A stretch of 64,000 nucleotides of DNA from Thereva unica. Its lineage: Eukaryota > Arthropoda > Insecta > Diptera > Therevidae. Positions 32,116 to 43,231 of this stretch are shown here, in pieces (position 1 is the stretch's first letter; the number at the start of each line of letters is the position of its first letter). Location: assembly GCA_949987705.1 (NCBI GenBank), contig OX465281.1, positions 102,447,248-102,511,247 on the forward strand, written 5' to 3'. Under the pieces are notes generated by a model, which was not told the DNA's origin, searched no databases, and saw nothing but the letters and a program-made list of their open reading frames with translations. The position numbers and the translations under genes were made by a program.

Positions 32116-33206
32116 TTTGGTGACACTACTCCGGGATTTCCACAGCGATAACAGAAGACATTTCGAGTTTCAGAAGGACAGTCGTAGAACGGATGACCAT
32201 GTTGTTGGCAATTCCAACACTTAAGTTGTCTTCGATTAAGGTCTGGGTTATGACCTTGGAGAGCCTCTATCTCATGGAAGTACGGGTCTAAAGACTCGGA
32301 AGCGGAATCTACCGCGAAATCAGTCTCGAGCTCGTGGACTCTTAGATTCGTCCTACGTTCCATTTTCTTATTCAAATGCCAGCGTTCAACCTTAAGGCAT
32401 TGCTCTCGTAACTCTTTTATGGTTTTAAACTGACGACCCACTAATGAACTACCCGTAGCGTAATTGAGGTTTTCGACTAATATACCTGTCAACTGAGATT
32501 CCGAAATCGGATTCTCCATCTTGTTGTGCAAGGCAATCATCTTGTCCAAGTACTCATCGAAGGAGTCTTGAAGTTGTTTCAATTCCACCATAAATTTGAT
32601 GGTGTAAAAATCTGAATCGTGGGACTTAAAATGGGCTTGGAAGTTCCTGCGAAAGTCGGACCATTCGGGATTTGGAAATTCCCGACGAAATTGGTTCCAA
32701 TACCAGGTAGCTGCCCTATCCTTCAGTAAGGATGACACGTTTGCACAAAGCTCTTGATCAGATACGGATGCATCTTTAGCCTTGCTTTCCAGTCTGAACA
32801 TGAATTGTTCAGCTGTAAGTCCACTAGATTGACCTGAGAACGTGATGTTCCAAGATAACACAACAGAAGGGTGGCGTGTAGCCTGCAGAGACTTAGACGG
32901 TCTAGCAATAAAACGTAGGTCTGGAGTTTTAAATTGACTATATGCCGGATTTGGCTCAGCGGTGGAGCTGGCTGGATCTGTTTTTAATGGAACGGGTGCA
33001 GGTGCCACATCAGTATTGGGAGGCAGTGCTGCCAGTTGAGCTTGTAGCTTAGCTATCGTTATTTCGATTTGCTGACGTGCTGTGGCTTGTCTATCTGATT
33101 CTAAGTGACTTTCACTGAAGCCGGGAAAGGATGGACTAGCTTCGCCCCCGGGGGCTTCAGACACATCTGGCTGTTCGGAATCCGACATAACGATGGTTGT
33201 CAACAA
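32028..33206 (-). CDS. Gag of the LTR retrotransposon
   Basis: The 392-residue open frame has an acidic/Pro-rich N-terminus, then a Ty3/gypsy Gag core: SGLTAEQFMFRLESKAKD, AATWYWNQFRREF and FKTIKELREQCLKVERW. Two zinc knuckles follow: CWNCQQHGHPFYDC (CX2CX4HX4C) and a second, imperfect CYRCGNPGVVSPKCHC in which the histidine position is not canonical. The C-terminus is Pro/His/Arg-rich. Gag packages RNA into virus-like particles. The frame is intact, fitting a young element moved by a complete relative. The first Met (33206) is used; an internal Met seven residues later is an alternative. Confidence 0.88.
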   Translation of the reverse strand: MLTTIVMSDSEQPDVSEAPGGEASPSFPGFSESHLESDRQATARQQIEITIAKLQAQLAALPPNTDVAPAPVPLKTDPASSTAEPNPAYSQFKTPDLRFIARPSKSLQATRHPSVVLSWNITFSGQSSGLTAEQFMFRLESKAKDASVSDQELCANVSSLLKDRAATWYWNQFRREFPNPEWSDFRRNFQAHFKSHDSDFYTIKFMVELKQLQDSFDEYLDKMIALHNKMENPISESQLTGILVENLNYATGSSLVGRQFKTIKELREQCLKVERWHLNKKMERRTNLRVHELETDFAVDSASESLDPYFHEIEALQGHNPDLNRRQLKCWNCQQHGHPFYDCPSETRNVFCYRCGNPGVVSPKCHCQGNRQTGARPRGNPRPPQHPQPHPP

Positions 33207-33274
33207 GGGATAACCGAATACTAGTAGACGAAAGAAATTTCACGTAGGAGACGTGCCCCTTTATTTATAAACTA

Positions 33275-34750
33275 CTAGCAAAAACCCGCGTGCGTTGCAA
33301 CGCCTTTTAATAAAAAAAAATTATGTGGGCATACTCCGGGATAGGAAATGGTTATAATGAAGCATGGTTATGGGTACATAAAAGAATTTTGAGTTACCTA
33401 TAAAAAATATGCTTCAAATTTATTAAAATTCGAGGTTGAGCACCACCTATCGGAAAAAAAATTATGTGTGCGTTGTACGCGGTAGGAAAAAAAGTATAAT
33501 GAAAAAACAATAAATCTGGAAAAAAATTGCCTCTTCCCAATCTTATCGGTGATTCAATTAGAACAGCGTTATGTATTCAAGTAGATGCATCTAAACATAT
33601 AACTTCTCGGTGAATTGGAATTTTAACTTTCTCTTTTCGGTTAGCCGTTACACTGCTCCCTTCTTACTCAGTATTCTTCCCGAACACTGCTTCCTCCAGG
33701 TCCCGTTTTTTCGATCGAACTTTTTGGAAGCGATAGATGACATCGTTTAACCTCGTGATGACAATGTAGGGCGCACAAATTTGCAAACTTCGACTCTTTC
33801 TACCGTTTTTACTGTTTCTATACTGGTTAGAGGGAATTTTAGAAATTTACTACATTTCAGAATGTGGCTTGGGAAAATTCGTGCGTCATATTGGACCCGC
33901 AATTTTGAATTTATAAGCTTTGATCATAAATTCGTTGTTTGCCCTAAAAGCCCCCAGATACCGATTTTCATTGCAATCGGAATATAATTGGAAAAATTCG
34001 TCGGCCATATTGGCGCGGCCATTTTGAATTTATAAGTTTTGATCATAAATTCGTTATTTGCAACCTTAAAAACCCCTAGATATTCACTTTCATTGGAATC
34101 GGAATACAACTGGAAAAATTCGTCCGCCATTTTGAATTTATAAGTTTTGATCATAAATTCGTTATTTGCAACCTTAAAAACCCCTAGATATTCACTTTCA
34201 TTGGAATCGGAATACAATTGGAAAAATTCGTCCGCCATTTTGAATTTATAAGTTTTGATCATAAATTCGTTATTTGCAACCTTAAAATCCCCCAGATTTC
34301 GATTTTCATTGGAATCGGAACACAATTGGCAAATTCGTCGGCCATATTGGCACGGCCATTTTGAATTTATAAGTTTTGATCATAAATTCGTTATTTGCAA
34401 CCTTAAAATCCCCCAGATTTCGATTTTCATTGGAATCGGAACACAATTGGCAAATTCGTCGGCCATATTGGCACGGCCATTTTGAATTTATAAGTTTTGA
34501 TCATAAATTCGTTATTTGCAACCTTAAAATCCCCCAGATTTCGATTTTCATTGGAATCGGAACACAATTGGCAAATTCGTCGGCCATATTGGCACGGCCA
34601 TTTTGAATTTTTTTATAAATTATAGCCTATATGTTATTCTGATATATGAGCTATATTATTGTAAAATTTCATTAAAATCCATTCAGTAGTTTTTGCGTGA
34701 AAGAGTAACAAACCTACATACAAACATTCACGTTTATAATATTAGTAAGA
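33275..34750 (-). mobile_element. Non-autonomous Helitron with minisatellite core
   Basis: On the minus strand it starts TCTTACTAATATTATAAACG after a host A (34751 complement) and ends CTAG (33278-33275) before a host T, the Helitron A^T rule. A perfect 12-bp palindrome GCGTTGCAACGC lies just inside the CTAG end, the expected 3' hairpin. It encodes no Rep or helicase. The core is a tandem array (33900-34615). It sits between the 5' LTR and gag of the LTR element, so it is younger than that insertion. Confidence 0.85.
33900..34615 (-). repeat. 108/121-bp minisatellite inside Helitron
   Basis: The block GCCATTTTGAATTTATAAG recurs with starts near 34018, 34126, 34234, 34355, 34476 and 34597. 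Spacing is 108 bp for the first units and 121 bp for the last three, the difference being a 13-bp piece around ATATTGGCACGG. On the minus strand the unit aligns along its length with the 108-bp unit at 1-809 (AAAATGGCGGAC, TTCCGATT, GGGGTTTT, AATTTATGATC). The period is a multiple of three, giving a false repeated peptide of 36 residues. Confidence 0.9.
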
Positions 34751-36087
34751 TACCGTAGATATAATATTAACGCAAGAGATACAAATACGCTTTGATAAAT
34801 TGCGCTTAAAATTACGCGAAAATAAAAAAAATCTTAGATAAACTCGGGACGTGGAAAATATTAAAGATAATTATTAATTAAACTCAGAAAACGACTACTT
34901 GCAACTACGCGAGATAATAAAAGATCGTAAACAAACTCCGGACGTGAAAGACATTAAGGTAATTATTTAATTGAATTTAAATTGTACTCGCCTAACGCCA
35001 GACTTAACAATCGTATACATAAACAAAAACGTAAATAATTATTATTAACGCGATAAATTAATTAATTAGATGGGACCTGAGCATGGTTCCCAGAAGAAAG
35101 GCCGTACACCCAACAACACTTCAGCACTTACCAGAATATAAATTGGCCGAGGAGAGTGGCAACCCATCTGCCTCGGTCAACTCTACCCTTCAGGATTCAT
35201 CCCCCCGCCGCAACCGGACGCATGACTATGACGAAATAAGAAGGGGTTAGAAACTTCCATTGATTTTAATTGATCCCTGTTTGTCAGCCACGACGGATCA
35301 GTAACGAGGATAACTGAAATTCCGGAAGGCCGTCCAAGCAGAGGATACACACGGGACCGCATTGAGAGAGGAACAACTGTCTTACCGCACTGGCAGGCAA
35401 CTGCCTGTTACCAGGATCATTGTAAGACAGTGGCCCATCCCTCAACTTGGCCATACTAAACAAAGGAGAAAATCCGAGAAAACATAATTGAGCGGTATTG
35501 CTTCGATCATGGAAGGGACAACCAGATGATGACCCCTGCGCAAGCCATGTGAACAACAGCCATATGAAGCCAGACAGCAAGAGGCCCTCACCTGCTGCCC
35601 CACCAGAGTCGTCGCACTAGCAAGCGACGCGCTTGGTACTAGGAACTGACAGACTCCCATGAGCGAGCAAGGTAAACAATTTGGAAGTTACCGCAGGCAA
35701 AACTAGTTGAACTGTACCGTTTAATGAAAAAAATTGATATAAAGTTCATAAGCCGTCAAGGCCAAACTGAAAAGGAACAGCTGTAAGGGAGATGATACCG
35801 CGGTAGGTACCAAAACCCATACCCAATTAACCGGAGGGACTTGGAATGAGAAAGAGGGACTAATATGAAGAGAGTCCACTACCGGTCTCTCTCGATGGCC
35901 GATGCCACACAAAGAAACTAAATATCGGTCTTACAAATGGAATACTGCTTAAAGAAAGGAAGTTAGCTCGGATTGGGGAAACCTTACGAAGGAAGAAGAA
36001 AATCAAAATTGCCGAGAGAAAAAAGTAATGTCAACAAGTGACTATCAGACATAACCGAACTAAGCATAGACTAGAGGAACTAGCCAT
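34751..36087. other. 5' leader of the LTR element
   Basis: Unrecognised, mostly AT-rich sequence between the primer-binding site and the nested Helitron. It holds no conserved frame. Confidence 0.5.
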
Positions 36088-36100
36088 ACGTTGGGCGCCA
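36088..36100 (-). promoter_or_regulatory. Candidate primer-binding site
   Basis: TGGCGCCCAACGT on the minus strand, four bases inside the 5' LTR. It starts with the TGG complementary to a tRNA CCA end, and the same sequence occurs as a primer-binding site in other insect LTR elements. Its position supports the minus orientation deduced from gag. Confidence 0.7.
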
Positions 36101-36104
36101 TTTT

Positions 36105-38978
36105 TGTAATCTGTCGGGGAATAAGTGTGCTGGTATAGCACGAAGATCTAAGAATATTGCCTCACAAGGCTTCAAACTTATTACAAAAAAAAAAATCATA
36201 AGATGGGGACTTTGACAGTGTCGAAGATGGCTGGACGGATGGTCCGGATGGGAGGGTTCGTCGAAGAAAATCACTTGCCTTCAATACACTTCAGGTGCTG
36301 GCACGACTGGCGATGTGCGGACTAGCTCGCCGGATGGGGGGAGTTCGTGGTGCTTGAAGGCGAAGCAAGTGACAGATTGAAAGACCATCAAAAACAAATC
36401 TCGTGTCGAATTGCAATTAAAATTATTCGAATGACAAAAGGGACGACGTGCGGACCCGTCCAGGGCCATCGAGAGGGAGTAAGGGTTAACGGGCCATAGC
36501 CATGCGGGCGGTCGCGATCGAGGATGAAATCTGAAAAAAAAAACTAACTACTGGAAGTACTTACATTGTCCGAGGCACACAGCCTTCCACCGGTCCCCAT
36601 GCTCCTGTCCTCCACGCCGTTCTTACATGTTACCGGGACGAAAGGAAGAAGTTATATGAGTGCTTGGCAAGCCGCCCAAAAAATAAATAACTTATACAAA
36701 CCCTGATTGGGCGCAAGGACAGGCGCTGGGTTACCCCGCAAGTAATTTACTCACCACAAAAAAAATTTTCCTTTTGAATAAATTTATAATGGGTGAAAAA
36801 GAGAAAACAAAATTTTCTACCCACACAATTGTTACATTTTTATTTTTATATCAAAAAAAAAATTCATTCTTTACAACAATAGAGTTTTTCTTACAGCTGA
36901 AGATTAGTTTAGTTCCTAACGATTTTATTCATGAAACGTTCATTGGTACCAATGTCGTACATCATCGATGAATCTTTCTCTTTTACTTACAGAAGACGTG
37001 GGATAAAAAAAATAAACATGACCTAGCCACGTGTAATTCAAAAAAAATTTAAAGGACCTCAGGACATGAAAGGTTACTAATGGTGTTGTTGGATAGTTTG
37101 TCTTTTCTATTTTTTTCTTTTTTTCTTAAAAAAAATTTTTAAATCTTACGCTATCCACATACTTGGAGGGACAAAAAAAAAAGAAATGTAGCTTTAAAAT
37201 TCATTAATAAAAAAAATGATGGATAGAAAGAGTTCTTTTCTTTTCTTTTACTTTCTTATTTTCATAGCTTATTATTATAAAAAAAATTATCAAGCTTTCC
37301 TTTTCATTTAAACAAGATTAAAGTTATATGGGATTATTCAATTTTTTTTTTCGTTGCACTTATGGCCTAATTCATTGTACAGCAAACATAGATTTTTAAA
37401 TGGTTTCCTTATTTCAATATTTACATCTTCTTAAGGTATATATTTTTTTTTTTTTTTGTTTTATTAAAATAAAAAGTTCTCTTCTTAATTTAGTTTTTTT
37501 TTTTTTTGTTATAAAAATTTCCTTTGTTTACATACTTCCTTCTTGCAAGTTGTACTTTCTTTTGGTACTAGTTATCATCTTATATTTTCTTAATTCTATA
37601 TCAACAACTAACCTACTGTTACCTTATACTAGCAGGTGCATCACTTGGGGATATCAGCGCATGACCCTGGTGCCGTGGGCTGAGAAACAAAAGCAGGGCA
37701 ACTTCTTGTAGGTGTGGAACAAATTCACGCACTCATTAATAAATTTTCCTTCGTTAAACCGTACCGAATAGTAAAAAAAATGAACGACGCCAAGGTTTGA
37801 TTTTCTTTCCGCCTAACTTTAGCTCTCTGATGCTATTAATCTTTCGCGTGCCGAAGTACCAGATTTTTCTTTTTTTTTTTTTCTTACACGAATAAAAAAA
37901 AACGTTTTACACTATTTTATAATTTTTTTTTCCGGTCACATTCTTCCAACGGGAATTTAAAAAAGTAAGAAGAGGGAACAGCACTTCTGACGACGACGCG
38001 GCTAGAGCAAAACCACCACTACAAAAAACGTGATTTTCCGTGCACTTTTTATTATTTTTTTTCGAGTTTCTTGGGTTCTCACACTTATAATAAATTATGT
38101 GTTACCGGCGTCCCTATTCCGAAGTTGGATTAAACTAACTCTACGTGATTTTTCTTTTCTTCTTGTCGGTTTGAAACCTTTTCCACGGCCACGGGCAGTA
38201 TTCTTTTCTAATTTTCCTTATTTCACTCGCGTACCCTCCTTTTTATGAAAACAAACAACGAAACTGATCTTCGTTTCTTAACAAGATAACTACATTTCTA
38301 TTTTATTTTTTCTATTTAATTTCAGCTCCGCCGGGTCGCGTGCTTTTCGAAAAAGGAACGATCAACGATTGTCCGCGCTGGTTCAAGTCTTATGCTCGAC
38401 TGACTCGTTTTCTATTCAAAAAGACCTCGGCCACTTCTTTCGAGACGCTTCCTGGAAATTTCCTCAATTTTGTCTCCTTATAAGGTTAGCGTGGTTTTTT
38501 GGGGGCGGGGTGATAGCGCTAGAAGAAATTCTTGCGCTCGCATCATTGAGTAATTGCCTATGTGTCCCTATTCATACATGCAGGCTACCCACATTCTGTT
38601 TATGTGTGCCTCGGCGTCATGCGATTATTCTTGCGCCAAGGGCTTGGATTGGTCGCGCCGCTACCCGATAGAATTTTCTGGACGGATGTCTATGTGTGGG
38701 TGGGATAATACGCAAGGTGTTGAGCCTTAGGCCATAGGCGTGCGTAATTTGCGTACAAATCCAAGAAAAAGTGATTTGTTGTGCTATGCAAAGAAAATGT
38801 ATGAGGCAAAAAAAATTGATACTGGTTTTGGGATAATTTATATGGGAACTGTGGGAATAACCAGTTTGAATATGAAGTTATAATATAAAGCCGATAAGGC
38901 GTAAGTAGGAGAGAAATAGTTGGGAATTGGACGTCTTCCGAAGACACTATTATCATGTCCCACAGGCCGACCGTTACA
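36105..38978 (-). repeat. 5' LTR (right copy)
   Basis: 2874 bp, TGTAATCTG...GTTACA, nearly identical to the left LTR. Followed by GCCA, the second copy of the target duplication. Confidence 0.93.
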
Positions 38979-39575
38979 GCCACATAGCTTATTGTGTTCT
39001 ACCTGTTATATCCTTTCATTTGATACCCATTTCAAAGGGCCGCGGAGCACAATTTCAAAAATCGGGCGCCATTTTGGAACCGCCATCTTGATATTTTTAC
39101 AAAATGGCCAGATTGCCTTGTTATCCAAACTAAACGTGTATGCAAAATTTCAGCTCTATCCGAAACCGGGAAGTGGGTCAAATTTAACTTCCAAGATTTG
39201 ACGACAAACAGTGTAAGTAAAATAAAAGCGAGCGCCATTTTGGAACCGCTATCTTGATATTTTTACAAAATGGCCAGATTGCATTGTCATTCAAACTAAA
39301 CGTGTATGCAAAATTTCAGCTCTATCCGAAACCGGGAAGTGGGTCAAATTTAACTTCCAAGATTTGACGACAAACAGTGTAAGTAAAATAAAAGCGGGCG
39401 CCATTTTGGAACCGCTATCTTGATATTTTTACAAAATGGCCAGATTGCATTGTCATCCAAACTAAACGTGTATGCAAAATTTCAGCTCTATCCGAAACCG
39501 GGAAGTGGGTCAAATTTAACTTCCAAGATTTGACGACAAACAGTGCAAGTTAAATAAAAGAATTTAAAAATCACT
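38979..39575 (+). repeat. 269-bp satellite continued, with 166-bp short units
   Basis: The array resumes with CCACATAGCTTATTG. After one full unit the GCGCCATTTTGGAACC block repeats at 39066, 39232 and 39398, a 166-bp period: these units lack about 103 bp (the GGCCGCCATTTTG to TTTGATACCC part) and carry AAGTAAAATAAAAGCG instead. Confidence 0.88.
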
Positions 39576-39579
39576 AAAA

Positions 39580-41113
39580 CTGCAAAAAAAATTGCAGTTT
39601 AATGAAATTTGGAATGGAGGGAGTTTAGCAATTGGAGAAAAGGTAACCGTTGAGTTCCGGGCCGTACTTCGTGAAAATCACGAGAAAATCCGATTGAAAG
39701 AATTTTCCGACGCTTTCCCGACCGTAGCTCGGAAAAACGTCGAAATTGGAAAAATGTTAAGAAGACAAAATTCTTCTTCTTCTTCTTTGATCCGTTAGCT
39801 GGCGGTCCGAGCGGGACGTCCCCGCAACGGATACGCTGCTGTCGGTGCCGCTGGGTCCCGAACTCTATTCACGATTCGCTTCCATTCTTCTCGGGTTTTG
39901 GCGGTGTCTCGAGCCTCGGTAACTGATAATCTTTGATTCTTTAGGTCGCCCTCGATATTCTTTAGCCAAGTTTTCTTCGGTGCCAATCGCTGGATTTTCC
40001 AGTCTGCGGGACGGTCTCGCCAGAGAAGAAGACAAAATTAAAGCTATGAAAATTCTCAGCAAAAAAGGTTATATAAGCTTTTCCCAGAAAACCTCACGTT
40101 TAGTCGGAAAATGGAGGCTAAAGAAAAAAAATATGAAAAATTATTTTGTTTTTATGTTGTTTTCTTTATGCAGGGTATCCCACCTCAAGTTACAAAGTGG
40201 AGGGCTGTAGATAGGCTTTGGATAGACAAACAAAAAATCATATGGGAGTGGGGCAGAAATCGTAACGGTTTGGTCACTAGGGCGTTTTGAATTTTTTTTG
40301 ATAGAGGTTTACATATCACCCTGTATTTTGGTAACCCGATGACCTACTTCCATGAATTAGGTAGCAGTATACGCAGAATACTCCCACCTATCTAAACTGT
40401 AAAAGCGAAGATTCTACACCACCAACTTCCAGAGTTATGAGTCTTGAACTTTGTCAATTTTTCTAATATACTAATGTATATTCGAAATTGTTTTTGTGTG
40501 AAAAAAAAATGATATTTTGACTCATAACGTTGGAAGTTGGTGGTGTAGAGCCTTCGCTTTTACAGTTTAGATAGGTGGGAGTATTCTGCGTATACTGCTA
40601 CCTAATTCATGGAAGTAGGTCATCGGGTTACCAAAATACAGGGTGATATGTAAACCTCTATCAAAAAAAATTCAAAACGCCCTAGTGACCAAACCGTTAC
40701 GATTTCTGCCCCACTCCCATATGATTTTTTGTTTGTCTATCCAAAGCCTATCTACAGCCCGCCACTTTGTAACTTGAGGTGGGACACCCTGCATAAAGAA
40801 AATATTATAAAAACGAAATAATTTTTCATATTTTTTTCTTTAGCCTCCATTTTCCGACCAAACATGAGGTTTTCCGGGAAAAGCTTGTATAACTTTTTTT
40901 GCTGAGGATTTTCATAGCTTTAATTTTGTCTTCTTAACATTTTTCCAATTTCGACGTTTTTCCGAGCTACGGTCGGGAAAGCGTCGGAAAATACTTTCAA
41001 TCGGATTTTCTCGTGATTTTCACGAAGTATGGCCCGGAACTCAACGGTTACCTTTTCTCCAATTCCTAAACTCCCACCATTCCAAATTTCATTAAACTAC
41101 AATTTTTTTGCAG
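39580..41113. mobile_element. Fold-back element with nested LINE tail
   Basis: The left end CTGCAAAAAAAATTGCAG and right end CAATTTTTTTGCAG are inverted; the arms match through GTTGAGTTCCGGGCC/GGCCCGGAACTCAAC and continue to a centre near 40480. It is 1534 bp including a 267-bp insertion and duplication, so about 1267 bp originally. It shares the GATAGGTGGGAGTATT...TACAGGGTGATATG module with the elements at 810-1889 and 1934-2140. No clear target duplication and no transposase. Confidence 0.85.
39773..40025 (-). mobile_element. 5'-truncated LINE 3' end with 14-bp target duplication
   Basis: AAGAAGACAAAATT occurs at 39759-39772 and 40026-40039, while the opposite arm of the palindrome keeps one copy, so this is a 14-bp duplication. 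On the minus strand the insert encodes KTWLKNIEGDLKNQRLSVTE and EEWKRIVNRVRD, then a stop, then an (AAG)n tail. This W...I..DL...A...R..W...V pattern is the C-terminus of many LINE endonuclease/RT proteins (RTE- or related clade; I cannot choose). It is a different family from the LINE at 14738-16735. Confidence 0.85.
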
Positions 41114-41624
41114 AAGAAATCTCTAGGAGCTGTACTAATGTTATGTGAACCTAGGGTTGGTGGCCCGAAGAGGCCAACCGCAGATCCACACACACAAAAA
41201 AAAAATTTCGACACAAAAAAAACCTGAAATTCGTCAAGACAGTACCCCGGGCCTCCAGAGTAGGGCTGGCTCGCCGAGGGGTCGTGGAGTGGGGAGACTC
41301 CGAAGGTACCGTCTAAACCAATGCACCACCAGATAGGAGCGCCTCCCTTCATGGCGGACGTCGTGAACCTATTTGAAGCGAGTCGAGTACCTGCAAAACA
41401 AAAAAGTCCGGAGAGAAAACCATCGCCCGCCGCTAAGCCATAATAGTCCTAGCCCTCCATCATGTATAAGCTAAAAAAATATGTGTTTTTCTTTTTTTAA
41501 TTTTATTTTAATTTAATTGAAGATGTGCTTAAATTTCTTTAGTTTTACTACATCACATACAAATCAAACACAAAACGATGAAAAAAAATTCTCGACAGTT
41601 ATGAAATATACTATACAAAAAAAA
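41114..41624. other. Spacer with possible SINE remnant
   Basis: 41140-41400 is GC-richer (GGCCTCCAGAGTAGGGCTGG, GGTACCGTCTAAACC) with an A run between 41191 and 41221. On the minus strand GGTGGTGCATTGGTTTAGACGG is A-box-like, but I find no B box, so a SINE is only a guess. No protein gene. Confidence 0.35.
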
Positions 41625-41763
41625 AACAAAGAGGTGTCAAGGGACACCCGGATGGAACGAAGTCCCTTTCGATTAATTAGTGAAGGAATTGTAATAAAAA
41701 TTTTGTTTTTAAGTTATAATACTATTTTTTTATTATTATTAATAAATATAATGTAATATAAAC

Positions 41764-42190
41764 TTAATCAGTAAGCTCAATTTTAGTAATAATTGGCTTG
41801 TGGTAACTGAAGTAGGAAACATATGTTTGGGATTCTATTTTATTTAAATGTCTTGAAAAAACTGCATCAATGGTAGTATTATATTTTGTTGTTGATTCTG
41901 CTGGATTATTGTTTATTCTTAAATCAAATTCTTCCTCTAGAAACTGTAGTAATGGTTTTGATTTTTCATTACTGAAGTTGATGTTAAAATCACCGGCAAA
42001 AATGAGTGGAAGTTTATCTAAATTTTTGTTGTATCTGCTAAGCGTTCGAGATACATCTTTAGAATACTCTAGCAGTGCTCGATGAATGAACTCCTGAAAA
42101 TCTATTAATTTGTTATTTGGTGAGACATATATGACTGCCATGATTAAGGTAACGCCGTTTTCCATTACACACTCTGCTGCACAAAAAATC
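41764..42190 (-). pseudogene. Helentron endonuclease, C-terminal fragment
   Basis: MAVIYVSPNNK, LPLIFAGDFNINF, TTIDAVFSRHL and SYFSYHKPIITK align block for block with the C-terminal endonuclease of the plus Helentron (61559-62356) and carry the same EEP-fold motifs (GDFN, SxH-like). The N-terminal half is lost where the microsatellite begins. It keeps Asp in the TTIDAVF block, where the plus copy has TTVDPVF. Confidence 0.85.
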
Positions 42191-42214
42191 TGCAACACTT
42201 GTACTTGCAACAAA

Positions 42215-43231
42215 GCAACAAAAACAAAAAAAAACAAAAAAAAACAACAAAAACAACAAAAGCAACAAAAACAACAAAAACATCAAAAACAACAAAAGCA
42301 ACAAAAACAACAAAAACGTCAAAAACAACAAAAACAACAGAAACAACAAAAACATCAAAAACGACAAAAACAACAAAATAACAAAAATAACAAAAACAAC
42401 AAAAACAACAAGAGCAACAAAAACATCAAAAACAACAAAAGCAACAAAAACAACAAAAAAACAAAAATAACAAAAACAACATAAACAACAAAAATAACAA
42501 AAACAATAAAACCAACAAAAGCAACAAAAACATCAAAAACAACAAAACATCAAAAACAACAAAAACAACAAAAATAGCAAAAACAACAAAAACAGCAAAA
42601 ACAACAAAAATAACAAAAACAACAAAAACGACAAAATTAACAAAAACAACAAAAGCAACAAAATCAACAAAAGCAACAGAAACAACAAAAACATCAAAAC
42701 AACAAAAACAACAAAAATAACAAAAACATCAAAAACAACAAAAACGACAAAAATAACAAAAACAACAAAAATAACAAAAACAACAAAAACAACAAAAACA
42801 ACAAAGGCGACAAAAACAACAAAAACAACAAAAGCAACAAAAGCAACAAAAACAACAAAGGCGACAAAAACAACAAAAACAACAAAAGCAACAAAAACAA
42901 CAAAAACAACAAAAACAACAAAAGCAACAAAAATAACAAAAACAAAAAAGCAACAAAAACAATAAAAACAACAAAAACAACAAAAGCAACAAAAACAATA
43001 AAAACAACAAAAACAACAAAAACAACAAAAGCAACAAAAACAGCAAAAACAACTAAAGTAACAAAAACAACAAAAATAACAAAATAACAAAAACAACAAA
43101 AACAACAAAAGCAACAAAAACAACAAAAACAACAAAAGCAACAAAAACAACAAAAATAACAAAAACAACAAAAGCAACAAAAACAACAAAAGCAACAAAA
43201 ACAGCAAAAACAACCAAAGTAACAAAAACAA
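42215..43231 (+). repeat. 1-kb microsatellite, 9-mer AAAAACAAC
   Basis: A run of AAAAACAAC nonamers with variants in the third triplet (AGC, ATC, GTC, ATA, GGCGAC). Short blocks of variants recur in the same order, for example the GGCGAC-containing string near 42804 and 42859, a sign of higher-order duplication. It is open in several frames (Lys-Asn-Asn on plus, Phe-Leu-Leu or Cys-Phe on minus), but these are not genes. Confidence 0.95.

Larger units (their letters stand above)
26844..38978 (-). mobile_element. LTR retrotransposon with 2.87-kb LTRs, internally deleted
   Basis: Two near-identical direct repeats (26844-29715 and 36105-38978) start TGTAATCTG and end CCGTTACA, obeying the TG...CA rule. 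They are flanked by GCCA on both sides; the satellite empty site reads GACGCCACATAG, confirming a 4-bp duplication. Gag and protease read on the minus strand, so the right LTR is the 5' LTR. A primer-binding-like TGGCGCCCAACGT lies just inside it. RT, RNase H and integrase are absent, so the copy depends on proteins in trans. The few LTR differences I saw (single bases and homopolymer lengths) suggest a recent insertion. A Helitron is nested at 33275-34750. Confidence 0.92.

Noticed and set aside
33924..34325. Protein with 36-residue repeats
   Set aside because: The 108-bp repeat period is a multiple of three, so one frame stays open by chance; the array lies in a non-coding Helitron.
26844..38978. 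Simple segmental duplication of 2.87 kb
   Set aside because: TG...CA ends, a GCCA target duplication, a primer-binding site and gag between the copies identify LTRs.
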